A stretch of DNA of 64,000 nucleotides from Stappia sp. 28M-7 (GTDB taxonomy: Bacteria > Pseudomonadota > Alphaproteobacteria > Rhizobiales > Stappiaceae), in the NCBI RefSeq assembly GCF_014252955.1, contig NZ_JACMIA010000001.1, positions 4,052,258 to 4,116,257 of the forward strand. The letters are read 5' to 3'. Position 1 is the stretch's first letter, and each line of letters opens with the position of its first letter. Shown here piece after piece: positions 33,760 to 43,372 of the stretch. A program made the position numbers and the translations under genes. Under the pieces are notes generated by a model, which did no database searches, was not told the origin of the DNA, and saw nothing but the letters and a program-made list of their open reading frames with translations.

Positions 33760-34920
33760 ATGGCATTCGCTTCCGGTTTCGATTTTTCCGAGGCACGCGA
33801 CGCGCTGGCGCTGTCGCAGGCGATCTACGGCGAGCCGGCGATCCCGGTGCAGACGCCGGACCCAGCCGCATTCGGCTGGTCCAGGGTCGACGAGCTGTCG
33901 CCCTCAAGCCCGACGCTGCTCGACGACCTGTGGCAGGTCTGGCGAAGCAGCGCGCATCCGAACCGCTACGCCGTGGTGGTGCGCGGCACGGTCGACACGA
34001 AGGCGAGCATCCTCGCCGACCTGCTGTTTCCGCTGGTCGATGCGCGGCTCGACCTGAAGCTCGATATCGGCGGATCGCGGCTCGACATTCCCTTCCATCT
34101 CGCCCGCGACGAGACGGGCAGCGCGGTCGTCGCCGGCACCCATCTCGGCTTCACGCTCAGCCTGCTCCTGATGCTGCTGACCACCGACCGGCCGCTGCTG
34201 GCGAGCCTTGCACGCCTGTCGCTGCTGCCGGGGACCGAACTGCTCGTCACCGGGCACAGCCAGGGCGCCTCAATCGCAACGCTGCTGACCTCGTTCCTGC
34301 GCCACGCCGGCGGTCCCTTTGCCGGCTTTGCAACCCTTTCTACCAAGTCCTACGTGCTGGCCCCGGCCAAGCCCGGCAACGACCACTATGCCGCCGACTA
34401 TGCCGGGATCGCCGGCATGGCGGGCCTCGGCTGGACCATCGCCAGCACGCAGGGATGGGTGCCGCAGGTGCCCTTCACGCTGCAGGGACCGGGCGACCTC
34501 AACACGCCCAATCCCTTGCGCGCCTATGCCGGCGAACCGATGCCGGACAGCGATCCGCGGGTCGCGGCGATGGCGCTCACCGCGGCGATGGCTTCCGACG
34601 CTGCGCTGGAACCGGCGCTCGCCCATGCGAAGGAGACGGTCGCGGTGCTGAAGGTCGGGCTTGGGACCATCCGCCTTGCGCCCGAGCCGTTCATGACCGG
34701 GGGTACGGTGCTGCCCCCGGTTTCCGGGACCGTTCTGGCACCGACGCTCGACACGGTGCTGTCGCGGGTGCAGCGCTCCCTCGACTATGCCGCGGCCGGA
34801 TCGCTGGTGCCGCTGTTCGCCCGGCCCGGCGGCAACCCCGCCGACCCGAAGGACTTCTTCTGGCAGCACCATCTCGGCAACTACTGGATCTACCTGCAGG
34901 AGCAATACGGCGACGTGTGA
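33760..34920 (+). CDS. Class 3 lipase-like alpha/beta hydrolase
   Basis: 386 residues. The nucleophile elbow GHSQG places the catalytic serine at 167, preceded by LLPGTELLVT as in fungal-type (class 3) lipases. No signal peptide is visible, so it is probably cytoplasmic or exported by another route. The start at 33760 follows GGGAGGACGGC; an earlier GTG is possible. The C-terminal third (PDSDPRVAAM onward) has no recognised domain. It is followed 95 bases later by a secreted hydratase-like gene. Confidence 0.78.
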   Translation: MAFASGFDFSEARDALALSQAIYGEPAIPVQTPDPAAFGWSRVDELSPSSPTLLDDLWQVWRSSAHPNRYAVVVRGTVDTKASILADLLFPLVDARLDLKLDIGGSRLDIPFHLARDETGSAVVAGTHLGFTLSLLLMLLTTDRPLLASLARLSLLPGTELLVTGHSQGASIATLLTSFLRHAGGPFAGFATLSTKSYVLAPAKPGNDHYAADYAGIAGMAGLGWTIASTQGWVPQVPFTLQGPGDLNTPNPLRAYAGEPMPDSDPRVAAMALTAAMASDAALEPALAHAKETVAVLKVGLGTIRLAPEPFMTGGTVLPPVSGTVLAPTLDTVLSRVQRSLDYAAAGSLVPLFARPGGNPADPKDFFWQHHLGNYWIYLQEQYGDV

Positions 34921-35014
34921 ACCGCGCTGCCCCCTTCCCCGGCGCTTGCAAGGCGGGCCATGCACCGGCACTCTTGCGCCCGGCGCAGTCGCGCCTTCGG
35001 GAGGATCATCACAC

Positions 35015-35896
35015 ATGCACGCCCATCGTTCGGCTCTGGCACTCGGTGCCTCGCTTCTCGTCTCCACTGTTCTCCTCGCCGGCACGGCGCAGGCCGCCTG
35101 TCCCGACGATGCCGCCATCGACGCCTTCCTGGCCGCACGCGCCAGCGCTGCCCCGACCCCGCCGCCGGTCGCTGCCGGGGGATCGATGGCGGATGCCCTG
35201 TGCGCGCAAGACAAGATCCTCGCCCGCCTGGGAACCGATCTCGGCCCGGTGGTCGGCTACAAGGCCGGTCTCACCTCACCCAAGTCGCAGGAAGCCTTCG
35301 GCGTGACGGAGCCGGTCTTCGGCACGCTGCTTGAGGGCATGATCATCAAGGGGAACGCCACCGCCCGCCCGGCGGAGGCGGTGCGCGCGCTGTTCGAGGC
35401 GGACCTGGTGGTCGAGATCGCCGATGCCGCCGTCAACGACGCGACGACGCCGGAAGAGGTGCTGGCCCATATCGCCGGCGTACGCCCGTTCCTGGAGCTG
35501 CCCGCGCTCGTCGTCGGCAAGGACGACAAGCTCGACGGCCCGGCCATCACCTCGATCAATGTCGGCGCGTGGAAAGGCGCGATGGGCGAGCTGATCGAGA
35601 TCCCGCAAGGGGCCGAGGGCGTTGCCATGCTCGCCGACTTCACCGCGAAACTGACGAATGACGCAAACGGCGAGACCCTGTCGGCGGCGCCCGGCAAGGC
35701 CGTGCTCGGCCACCCGCTGAACGCGGTCAGCTGGATCGCCGGCGTGCTGAAGGCGCAAGGTAAAGCCCTGAAGCCCGGCGATCTCGTCTCCGTCGGCTCC
35801 ATCGGCCCGCTGCATCCGATGAAGCCGGGCCTGAGCGTGACGCTCACCTATGAGGGACTGCCCGGCACGCCGAAGATCGGCGCCCGGTTCGAGTAA
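35015..35896 (+). CDS. Secreted 2-keto-4-pentenoate hydratase-like protein
   Basis: 293 residues with a clear Sec signal peptide (about 1–28, LLAGTAQA then ACPDD). The mature part resembles the MhpD/FAH hydratase fold: GYKAGLTSPKSQEAFGV, then EADLVVEIADAAVN where the metal-binding acidic residues should lie, and a C-terminal PGDLVSVGSIGPLHPMKPG as in MhpD. Such enzymes are normally cytosolic, so a periplasmic form is odd. GGGAGGATCATCACAC precedes the ATG. Substrate unknown; a possible non-catalytic paralogue. Confidence 0.75.
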   Translation: MHAHRSALALGASLLVSTVLLAGTAQAACPDDAAIDAFLAARASAAPTPPPVAAGGSMADALCAQDKILARLGTDLGPVVGYKAGLTSPKSQEAFGVTEPVFGTLLEGMIIKGNATARPAEAVRALFEADLVVEIADAAVNDATTPEEVLAHIAGVRPFLELPALVVGKDDKLDGPAITSINVGAWKGAMGELIEIPQGAEGVAMLADFTAKLTNDANGETLSAAPGKAVLGHPLNAVSWIAGVLKAQGKALKPGDLVSVGSIGPLHPMKPGLSVTLTYEGLPGTPKIGARFE

Positions 35897-36176
35897 GGGC
35901 AACGCGGGAGGAGGGAGCCCCTTCCTTCGTCACGCCAGCCCCTTCTTGCGTCCTCCAGCGCACCGCCCTTTCCCTTCGTCACCCCGGACGGCGCGCAAGC
36001 GCCGAGCCGGGCCGGAGAGCCGGGGGCGATTGCAGAAGCGCTCAGGCACGGAAGGCTACCTTTATGGCTCCCCGGTCCCGGATCTTCGGCCTTCGGCCTC
36101 GTCCGGGAAGACGCGGGGAGAGAGTGGCGCATAGGAAGGCGAGGCGACATCCCGAGAGAATGCACCGCCTCCCCTG
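35897..36176. repeat. GC-rich inverted-repeat intergenic region
   Basis: Between converging genes. It has several inverted repeats, such as GTCACCCCGGACGGCGCGCAAG with its partner further on, and GGCCTTCGGCC. The stretch resembles the dispersed intergenic repeats common in Rhizobiales genomes; copy number cannot be judged from one window. Confidence 0.4.
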
Positions 36177-38630
36177 TCAGCGCTTCTTCTTGTTGAAGGC
36201 GGCAGCAAGGGCTGCGGCCATGGCCCCGTCGCCGCCACCGCCCTGCGAGGGACGCGAACCGCCAGAACCACCGGAGCCACCGCCGCCGGGCCCGCCGCGA
36301 CGCGGGCCGCCGGGCCCGCCCTTCGGCCGGTCGCCGCCACCGCCACCGGGACCACCGCGCGGCCGGTCAGAAGCATCCGCGCCGCCGTCCTTGCGCATGG
36401 TGAGACCGATGCGCTTGCGCGCCATGTCGACCTCCACGACCTTCACGCGGACGATGTCGCCGGCCTTCACCACTTCCGCCGGATCGCGCACGAAGCGGTC
36501 GGCGATCTGCGAGACATGCACCAGGCCGTCCTGGTGGACGCCGATATCGACGAAGGCGCCGAAATTGGTGACGTTGGTGACCGTGCCTTCCAGCATCATG
36601 CCGGGGCGCAGGTCGCTCATCGTCTCGACGCCGTCGGCAAGCTTTGCGGTCTTGAACTCCGGACGCGGATCGCGGCCGGGCTTCTCCAGCTCGGCGAGGA
36701 TGTCGCGCACGGTCGGCAGGCCGAACGTGTCGTCGGCAAAGCGCGAGGCATCGAGTCCCTTCAGCAGCGCTGCATTGCCCATCACCTCGGACAGCGGCCG
36801 GCCGCAGGCCTGCACGATGCGGGTGGCCACCGGATAGGCTTCCGGGTGCACCGACGAGGCATCGAGCGGATTGTCGCCCCCGGGAATGCGCAGGAAGCCA
36901 GCGCACTGCTCGAAGGCCTTGGGCCCGAGCCGCGCAACCTTGAGCAGCGCCTTGCGGTCGCGGAACGCACCTTCCGCCTCGCGGTGCGCCACGATGGACT
37001 CGGCAAGGCCGGGGGTGAGGCCGGACACGCGGGCAAGCAGCGCCACGGAGGCGGTGTTGAGGTCGACGCCGACCGCGTTCACCGCGTCCTCGACCACCGC
37101 GTCCAGCGCCTTCGCCAGCTTCGTCTGGTTGACGTCGTGCTGGTACTGGCCAACGCCGATGGACTTCGGCTCGATCTTGACGAGCTCGGCCAGCGGATCC
37201 TGCAGGCGGCGGGCGATGGAGGCCGCGCCGCGCAGCGAGACGTCGACGCCGGGCAGCTCGCGCGCGGCCAACTCGCTCGCCGAATAGATCGACGCGCCGG
37301 CCTCGTTGACGATCACCTTGATCGGGCGGTTCGCCGGCGGGATCTCGCCGAGCAGATCGGCGACCAGCCGGTCGGTCTCGCGGCTCGCCGTGCCGTTGCC
37401 GATGGCGATGAGCGAGATGCCGTGCCGGGCGATCAGCGCCTTGAGCGCCGCCGTTGATCCCACGATGTCGTTGCGCGGCTGGAAGGGGTAGATCGTCGTC
37501 GTCTCGACCAGCTTGCCGGTCGCATCGACCACCGCCACCTTGACGCCGGTGCGGATGCCGGGATCGAGGCCCAGCACCGTCTTGTGACCGGCGGGCGCGG
37601 CCAGCAGCAGGTCCTTGAGATTGCGGGCGAAGACGTGGATCGCCTCTTCCTCGGACTTTTCGCGCAGCGCGTTCATCAGGTCGAGTTCCAGATGCAGCGC
37701 CAGCTTGACCCGCCAGGCCCAGCGCGCCGTCTCCGCCAGCCAGCGGTCGGCCGGCCGGCCCCGGTCCTCGATACCGGCGGCCCTCATCACCATCAGTTCG
37801 ACCGGCTTGAAGGTGCCCTGATCGTCCTCGTCGACGGCGAGTTCCAGCGCCAGCACGCCTTCGTTGCGCCCGCGCAGCAGCGCAAGCGCCCGGTGGCTCG
37901 GCACGTCGGCCCATTTCTCGCGATAGTCGAAATAGTCGGAGAACTTGGCGCCCGCCTGCTCCTGGCCCTCGACCACCCGCGAACGCAGCACCGCGCCCGA
38001 GGTCATGTGCGAGCGCAGCCGCCCGACCAGCGCCGCGTCTTCCGCAAAGCGCTCCATCAGGATCTGCCGCGCGCCGTCCAGCGCCGCTTTGGTGTCCTCG
38101 ACGCCCTTTTCCGCGTCGATGAAGCGCGCCGCCGTCTCCTGCGGGTCGTGCGAGGGATCGCCGATCAAGAGGTCGGCCAGCGGCTCCAGCCCCGCCTCGC
38201 GGGCGATCTGCGCCTTGGTCCGCCGCTTCTTCTTGAACGGCAGGTAGAGATCTTCCAGCTGCGCCTTGGTCTCCGCCGCGTGGATACGCCCGGCAAGCGC
38301 ATCGTCCAGCTTCCCCTGCTCATCGATGGAGCGCAGGATCGCGCCGCGCCGCTCCTCCATCTCGCGCAGGTAGGTCAGCCGCTCCTCGAGCCGGCGCAGC
38401 TGCGTGTCGTCGAGACCGCCGGTCGCCTCCTTGCGGTAGCGGGCGACGAAGGGAACCGTCGCCCCGCCGTCGAGCAGCTCCACCGTGGCAGAGACCTGCT
38501 CCGGCCGGCAAACCAGCTCCGCCGCGATGGTGCGGGCGATGCGGGCGGAAATCTCCGGCGGCAGCGCCGTCTTCGCGGACGCGGGACGGGAGGCCGGAAC
38601 GTCCGGCGCGAAGGAGGAAAGATCGGTCAT
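36177..38630 (-). CDS. tex: Tex-like transcription accessory RNA-binding protein
   Basis: 817 residues in the usual Tex order: N-terminal helix-turn-helix region, an RNase-H-like YqgF domain ([16 protein letters not shown] near 345), helix–hairpin–helix segments ([19 protein letters not shown]), and an S1 RNA-binding domain at about 680–750 ([21 protein letters not shown]). The C-terminus is a Gly/Arg/Pro-rich tail. Tex binds nucleic acid and affects transcription and toxin expression in several bacteria. The ATG at 38630 is used, since the upstream frame has no protein-like sequence. Confidence 0.92.
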   Translation of the reverse strand: MTDLSSFAPDVPASRPASAKTALPPEISARIARTIAAELVCRPEQVSATVELLDGGATVPFVARYRKEATGGLDDTQLRRLEERLTYLREMEERRGAILRSIDEQGKLDDALAGRIHAAETKAQLEDLYLPFKKKRRTKAQIAREAGLEPLADLLIGDPSHDPQETAARFIDAEKGVEDTKAALDGARQILMERFAEDAALVGRLRSHMTSGAVLRSRVVEGQEQAGAKFSDYFDYREKWADVPSHRALALLRGRNEGVLALELAVDEDDQGTFKPVELMVMRAAGIEDRGRPADRWLAETARWAWRVKLALHLELDLMNALREKSEEEAIHVFARNLKDLLLAAPAGHKTVLGLDPGIRTGVKVAVVDATGKLVETTTIYPFQPRNDIVGSTAALKALIARHGISLIAIGNGTASRETDRLVADLLGEIPPANRPIKVIVNEAGASIYSASELAARELPGVDVSLRGAASIARRLQDPLAELVKIEPKSIGVGQYQHDVNQTKLAKALDAVVEDAVNAVGVDLNTASVALLARVSGLTPGLAESIVAHREAEGAFRDRKALLKVARLGPKAFEQCAGFLRIPGGDNPLDASSVHPEAYPVATRIVQACGRPLSEVMGNAALLKGLDASRFADDTFGLPTVRDILAELEKPGRDPRPEFKTAKLADGVETMSDLRPGMMLEGTVTNVTNFGAFVDIGVHQDGLVHVSQIADRFVRDPAEVVKAGDIVRVKVVEVDMARKRIGLTMRKDGGADASDRPRGGPGGGGGDRPKGGPGGPRRGGPGGGGSGGSGGSRPSQGGGGDGAMAAALAAAFNKKKR

Positions 38631-38798
38631 TTTGCGTGCCTGTCGACGAAATCGGGCCGCCGGCACGGGGCCGGCCGGCGGGGCGCGAACCTTACGCGCG
38701 CCGTGCGCCTCGCGCCAGTGTGAGGCGCGACAACACACGGCCGGAAGTGGAAAACCACGCGAGTGAGGCGGGACTGGGGCCCAGGCTGAGGCTCGCGC

Positions 38799-39911
38799 TC
38801 AGCGCACCACGGTGATGCGCTGCGCGGCGCGGGTCACGGCCGTATAGAGCCAGCGGTCGCGATACTCGCGGAAGGCCCAGCTCTCGTCGAAGAGGACGAT
38901 ATCGTCCCACTGCGAGCCCTGCGCCTTGTGGACGGTGAGCGCGTAGCCGTAGTCGAACTCGTCGGAGCGGCGCTTGAGGGCGTAAGGAATCTGGTCCGCG
39001 CCCTCCTCGAACAGGCCCGGCAGCACCTTGACCTGCACCCGGCCCTTGCCGGCGGCCTCGTCCTCAGGGCGCACGTCGAAGCGCAGCGTGTTGCCCTTGG
39101 ACGGCCGCAGCCGCTCGACGGTCCACAGCCCGCCGTTGAGCAGGCCCTTGGCCTTGTCGTTGCGCAGGCACACCAGCTTGTCGCCAACCGCCGGCATCGG
39201 TGTCGTGTAGCCCTTCAGCTCGCGGATGCGGCCATTGTAGAGCCGCCGTGTGCGGTTGGTGCCGACCAGCACCTGGTCGCTGGCGAGGATCGAGGCGGCG
39301 TCGATCTCACGGCGCGAGATGATGCGGCTGTCGCCATAACGGCCTGCCTCAAGCTCGCCGCCCTCGCGGATCAGCATCGACATGTGGACGATCGGGTTGT
39401 CGCGCGCCTGCCGGTGCACCTCCGACAGCATCACGTCGGGCTCGGCCTCGGTGAAGAAACCGCCGCCCTTGACCGGGGGCAGCTGCGCCGGATCGCCGAG
39501 CACCAGCACCGGCGTGCCGAAGGACAGGAGATCGCGGCCGAGATCCTCGTCGACCATCGAGCATTCGTCGATGACGATCAGCTTGGCCTTGGAGGCGATG
39601 CTGTCGCGGTTGATCGAGAAGCTGAGGCTTTCCTCGTCGTCCTCGGTCTCGTCCTTGCGCCCGCGCGGCCGGTAGATCATCGCGTGGATGGTGGTGGCGT
39701 CGTCGCAGCCCTTCTGGCGCAGCACATGGGCTGCCTTGCCGGTGAAGGCGCCGAAGGCGACATCGCCGTTGATGCCCTCCGCCAGATGGCGGGCGAGCGT
39801 CGTCTTGCCCGTGCCGGCGAAGCCGAACAGGCGGAAGACCTGCTTGTCTTTCGATTTCAGCCAGCGCGCCGTCTCGTCGAGCGCGTGCTGCTGCTGGGGC
39901 GACCAGTCCAT
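38799..39911 (-). CDS. RecD-like SF1B DNA helicase
   Basis: 370 residues. Walker A FGFAGTGKTT at 29–38, Walker B/DECS box in LIVIDECSMVDEDL, the motif GDPAQLPPV, and C-terminal ALTVHKAQGSQWD and YTAVTRA match the RecD/Dda 5'-3' helicase family. It is shorter than RecD2 and lacks the N-terminal extension, similar to Dda-type single helicases. DNA repair or replication-fork role. The stop TGA is at 38799. Confidence 0.88.
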   Translation of the reverse strand: MDWSPQQQHALDETARWLKSKDKQVFRLFGFAGTGKTTLARHLAEGINGDVAFGAFTGKAAHVLRQKGCDDATTIHAMIYRPRGRKDETEDDEESLSFSINRDSIASKAKLIVIDECSMVDEDLGRDLLSFGTPVLVLGDPAQLPPVKGGGFFTEAEPDVMLSEVHRQARDNPIVHMSMLIREGGELEAGRYGDSRIISRREIDAASILASDQVLVGTNRTRRLYNGRIRELKGYTTPMPAVGDKLVCLRNDKAKGLLNGGLWTVERLRPSKGNTLRFDVRPEDEAAGKGRVQVKVLPGLFEEGADQIPYALKRRSDEFDYGYALTVHKAQGSQWDDIVLFDESWAFREYRDRWLYTAVTRAAQRITVVR

Positions 39912-39989
39912 GAAGCGAATCGGATCCCGAGTTGGTTCGCTTCCTTCCTACAGTCTTCGCGCCCGCCTGTGCACCCGCTTAAGCCGGGC

Positions 39990-41021
39990 TCACGGGCGCG
40001 GGTAGAGCTTCACCCCCGTGCCGGTGACCGAAAAGCCCGTCATGTAGGGGTCGCGCTCGTCCAGCGTGATGGTGGAGGTGCCGGTCTTCACCGCCCAGCC
40101 CTCGATGGTGGGCACGATGGCCGGCCGGCCGCCGACGGTGGTCTCGGCTTTCACCCCGCCGGTGAACAGCGAGCCGATGACGCTCTCGTGCACGAAACGG
40201 TCGCCGACCTTCAGCCGGCCGCGCGCATGCAGCTGGGCAAGGCGGGCGGAGGTGCCGGTGCCGCAGGGGCTGCGGTCGATGGCCTTGTCGCCGTAGAAGA
40301 CCGCGTTGCGCGCATCCGCCCCTGGCTGGGTCGCCGGGCCCGTCCACTGGATGTGGGTGATGCCGCGGATGCGCCCGTCTTCCGGATGCACCATCTCGTA
40401 CGCCTCGTTGAGCGCAACCCGAAGGGCCGGGCTGATCGCCACCAGCCGGTCGACATCGATGGAGCCGACGCCGGGGAAATTCTCCTGGGGCTCGATGATG
40501 GCGTAGAAGTTGCCGCCATAGGCAACGTCGAAGGTCAGCCGGCCGAGCTCCGGGCAGTCGATCTGAAGATCCTGCGCGGCAAGGAAGGAGGGCACGTTGG
40601 TCAGCCGCACGGAGGCGACATGCTCGCCCTCCATCTCGTAGTCGGCAAGCACCAGGCCGGCGGGCGTTTCGAGCCGCGCCTGGCCGGGCGTGCGGGGCAC
40701 GAGAAGCCCCTCCTCGATCGCCATGGTGACGGTGCCGATGGTGCCATGGCCGCACATGGGCAGGCAGCCGGAGGTCTCGATATAGAGCACGCCGATATCG
40801 CAATCCTCGCGCGTCGGCGGGTAGAGGATCGAGCCGGACATCATGTCGTGGCCGCGCGGCTCGAACATCAGGCCGGTGCGGATCCAGTCGTAGCGCTCAA
40901 GGAAGTCCGCCCGCCGCGCCAGCATGCTGTCGCCGGCAAGGTTGGGTCCCCCGCCGGCGACGAGCCGCACCGGATTGCCGCAGGTATGTCCGTCGATGCA
41001 GAAGAACGTATGCCGCGCCAC
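39990..41021 (-). CDS. 4-hydroxyproline 2-epimerase (proline racemase family)
   Basis: 343 residues. Two catalytic cysteines are present: Cys90 in MCGHGTIG and Cys253 in DRSPCGTGTSA. A Cys/Cys pair fits epimerases; the dehydratase subgroup has Thr at the second site. The enzyme converts trans-4-hydroxy-L-proline to cis-4-hydroxy-D-proline. The start is a GTG at 41021 with a strong AGGAGGCAGCC site. It is the first step of the pathway encoded by the next two genes and the aldehyde dehydrogenase at 53812. Confidence 0.9.
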   Translation of the reverse strand: MARHTFFCIDGHTCGNPVRLVAGGGPNLAGDSMLARRADFLERYDWIRTGLMFEPRGHDMMSGSILYPPTREDCDIGVLYIETSGCLPMCGHGTIGTVTMAIEEGLLVPRTPGQARLETPAGLVLADYEMEGEHVASVRLTNVPSFLAAQDLQIDCPELGRLTFDVAYGGNFYAIIEPQENFPGVGSIDVDRLVAISPALRVALNEAYEMVHPEDGRIRGITHIQWTGPATQPGADARNAVFYGDKAIDRSPCGTGTSARLAQLHARGRLKVGDRFVHESVIGSLFTGGVKAETTVGGRPAIVPTIEGWAVKTGTSTITLDERDPYMTGFSVTGTGVKLYPRP

Positions 41022-41050
41022 GGCTGCCTCCTCGAGAAAAGAACCGTCTG

Positions 41051-42295
41051 TCAGAACCTGTCGACCGCATAAGGGGCAAGGTCGATGGCCGGCTGCTCGC
41101 CGGCGACGAGCGCCGAGACGAGTTCGCCCGTCACCGCCGCCTGCGTCAATCCGTGATGGGCATGGCCGAAGGCGTGGATCAGGCCCGGCACGCGGCGGCT
41201 TTGCGAGATCACCGGCAGGCTGTCGGGCAGCGAGGGACGAAAGCCCATCCAGCGCTCGCCGGTCGTCGCATCCAGCTTCGGCACCACCTTGCCGGCACGC
41301 GCCACCAGCGCATCGACCCGCCGCCAGTCGGGCGCGGCCTCAAGCCCGCCGAACTCCACCGCCCCGCCGATGCGCAGGCCCCTGGCCAGCGGCGACAGCA
41401 CGAAGCCGTAGCCGGCCAGCATGATGAAGCGGCGGAAGGAGACGCCCGGGTCGGGAACCGTGATGTTGTAGCCGCGCTCGGTGTCGAGCGGCACGTCCTC
41501 GCCGACGCCGGCGGCAAGCCGGCGCGACCAGGCCCCGCAGGCGAGCACCACATACGGCGCGCGGCGCACCGGCCCCTCGCGCATGCGCAGCACGACACCC
41601 TGGCTGCAACGGGTGATCGCCGCCACCTCGCCACGCTCGATGGTGCCGCCGCGGGCGCGCACATGGGCGGCAAGGTCGAGGCACATCCCGTGCGGGTCGT
41701 CGACCTGCACCCAGCCGGGAAGGAAGGCGCCGCCGGCCACCGTCGGCCCGAGATCCGGCTCCATGTCGCGCAGCTCGGGACCGCTCAGCTCGCGCACCTC
41801 GATGCCGTGGTCGCGCTGCAGCTGCCAGCCGGCCTGGGCCCGCGCGATCTCGGCCGGCTTGTCGAAAACGTCGAGACAGCCCTCGCGCTTCACCCTGTGA
41901 AGCGTGCCGCTCCGGAGCCAAAGCCGCTCCCAGGCGGGCAGCGCGGCGGCATTGAGCGCGGCGATGGCACCGATGGAGCGGCGCCAGGCGGCCGGCCGCG
42001 AGGCCTGCACGAAGCGCAGCATCCACGGCAGGATGGACAGGGCATAGGAGGGGCGGATGGCGAGCGGCCCGAGCGGGTCGAGCAGCCAGCCCGGCGCCTT
42101 GCGCCAGATACCGGGCGAGGCGAGCGGGGCGACATCCGTCCAGGCGATGCCGGCGGCATTGCCCCGCGAGGTGCCGCTGCCCGGCTCGTCCCGGTCGATC
42201 ACGGTCACCGCATGGCCGCGTTCCAGCAGCGCCGCCGCCGTGGCGAGGCCGATAATGCCGGCCCCGATGATGGTCACTTCGGACCTGTCGCCCAT
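41051..42295 (-). CDS. FAD-dependent D-hydroxyproline oxidase/dehydrogenase
   Basis: 414-residue DadA-like amine oxidoreductase. The dinucleotide loop IIGAGIIGLATAAALL near residue 9 and the C-terminal GFRPSLPDSLPVIS with FGHAHHGLTQA bind FAD. The family includes D-amino-acid dehydrogenases and D-hydroxyproline dehydrogenase. Being in the hydroxyproline cluster, it should oxidise cis-4-hydroxy-D-proline to pyrroline-4-hydroxy-2-carboxylate. The ATG at 42295 follows GAAGGACGC. A single-subunit form is implied, since no partner subunits are adjacent. Confidence 0.88.
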   Translation of the reverse strand: MGDRSEVTIIGAGIIGLATAAALLERGHAVTVIDRDEPGSGTSRGNAAGIAWTDVAPLASPGIWRKAPGWLLDPLGPLAIRPSYALSILPWMLRFVQASRPAAWRRSIGAIAALNAAALPAWERLWLRSGTLHRVKREGCLDVFDKPAEIARAQAGWQLQRDHGIEVRELSGPELRDMEPDLGPTVAGGAFLPGWVQVDDPHGMCLDLAAHVRARGGTIERGEVAAITRCSQGVVLRMREGPVRRAPYVVLACGAWSRRLAAGVGEDVPLDTERGYNITVPDPGVSFRRFIMLAGYGFVLSPLARGLRIGGAVEFGGLEAAPDWRRVDALVARAGKVVPKLDATTGERWMGFRPSLPDSLPVISQSRRVPGLIHAFGHAHHGLTQAAVTGELVSALVAGEQPAIDLAPYAVDRF

Positions 42296-42363
42296 GCGTC
42301 CTTCACGCCCCAATAAAGTCTCTTGCCGGACACTGGCCGAACCCGACCGGCGCCGCTCTCGCC

Positions 42364-43257
42364 TCAGAGCGCCGGCAGCTGCGGCCGCGTGTCCAGCGCG
42401 GCGCGGATGATGCCGTCGACCCGCTCGGCTTCTGCGCCGCTCAAGGCCATGCGCGGTGCACGGCAGCGGTCGTTGGAGCCGATGGCATGCACTTCGGCGC
42501 GCTTGATGTTCTGCACCAGATTGGTCGAGACATCGAGATCCAGCAAGGGGCGGAACCAGCGGTAGATCTCCCGCGCCTCCTCGATGCGGCCGGCCTGCGC
42601 CAGCTTCCAGATCGCCACCGTCTCCTTCGGGAAGGCGACGACGAGACCGGCGACCCAGCCGGTGGCGCCCATGACGAGGCTTTCCAGCGCCAGGTTGTCG
42701 ACGCCGGTGAAGACGTCGAACCGATCGCCGAAGCGCGAGATCACCTCGCTGACGCGGCGGATGTCGTCGGTGGATTCCTTCATCGCCACGACCAGCGGCT
42801 CGCCGGCCAGCTCATCGAACATGTCCAACGTCACGTCGACGCCGTAGGCGACCGGGTTGTTGTAGACCATGATCGGCAGGCCGGACCCGCGGGCGACCGC
42901 GAAAAGATGCGCCAGCGTCTCGTGCGGGGCCGAGCGATAGGGCACGCCCGGCAGGACCATCAGGCCGTCGGCGCCGGCCTTGGCCGCAGCCTGTGCGGCG
43001 GCGACCGCGCGGCGCGTCGAGCTTTCGCACACGGTCATCAGGACGGGGCGGCTGCCCGCGACGGACTTGGCCAGCTTGAGGATCTCGAGCTTTTCTTCGC
43101 CCTCGAGCGCCATCGCCTCGCCAAGCGAGCCGCAGACGATCAGCCCGTCGACACCCGCCTCGACCTGCAGCGCGAAGCAGCGCTCCATCTCGGCCATGTC
43201 CAGCCGGTCGTCGCTGGTGAACTTGGTCGTTACCGCCGGAAACACACCGCGCCACAT
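42364..43257 (-). CDS. DapA-family deaminase (pyrroline-4-hydroxy-2-carboxylate deaminase type)
   Basis: 297-residue (beta/alpha)8 aldolase-family enzyme. Catalytic Lys160 in AMKESTDD and Tyr132 in VYNNP are present, with GSLGE (43–47). In hydroxyproline clusters this member deaminates and dehydrates pyrroline-4-hydroxy-2-carboxylate to alpha-ketoglutarate semialdehyde. The cluster context supports that over dihydrodipicolinate synthesis. AAGGGAG lies upstream of the ATG at 43257. It is divergent from the GntR regulator, with operators between them. Confidence 0.85.
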   Translation of the reverse strand: MWRGVFPAVTTKFTSDDRLDMAEMERCFALQVEAGVDGLIVCGSLGEAMALEGEEKLEILKLAKSVAGSRPVLMTVCESSTRRAVAAAQAAAKAGADGLMVLPGVPYRSAPHETLAHLFAVARGSGLPIMVYNNPVAYGVDVTLDMFDELAGEPLVVAMKESTDDIRRVSEVISRFGDRFDVFTGVDNLALESLVMGATGWVAGLVVAFPKETVAIWKLAQAGRIEEAREIYRWFRPLLDLDVSTNLVQNIKRAEVHAIGSNDRCRAPRMALSGAEAERVDGIIRAALDTRPQLPAL

Positions 43258-43281
43258 GATCGAAACTCCCTTGCCGCCATC

Positions 43282-43299
43282 TGATATATCAGTTGTCGA
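43282..43299. promoter_or_regulatory. GntR operator 1, hydroxyproline cluster
   Basis: TGATATATCAGTTGTCGA. The core CTGATATATCAG is a perfect 12-bp palindrome in the divergent promoter region of the deaminase gene and the GntR gene. The same 18-mer type recurs at 43329 and 53732. Confidence 0.7.
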
Positions 43300-43328
43300 G
43301 CGCACATTCCCACGCACCTTCCCTTCTG

Positions 43329-43346
43329 TCAACGACTGATATATCA
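43329..43346. promoter_or_regulatory. GntR operator 2, hydroxyproline cluster
   Basis: On the minus strand TGATATATCAGTCGTTGA, an inverted copy of the element at 43282. It lies just upstream of the GntR gene, so the regulator probably controls itself. Confidence 0.65.
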
Positions 43347-43372
43347 AGGAGAGGAAGCGAGAGGAGACCGCC

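Noticed and set aside
42364-43257. 4-hydroxy-tetrahydrodipicolinate synthase (DapA) of lysine biosynthesis
   Set aside because: The gene lies in the hydroxyproline cluster with its regulator and operators, so the catabolic deaminase role is favoured.
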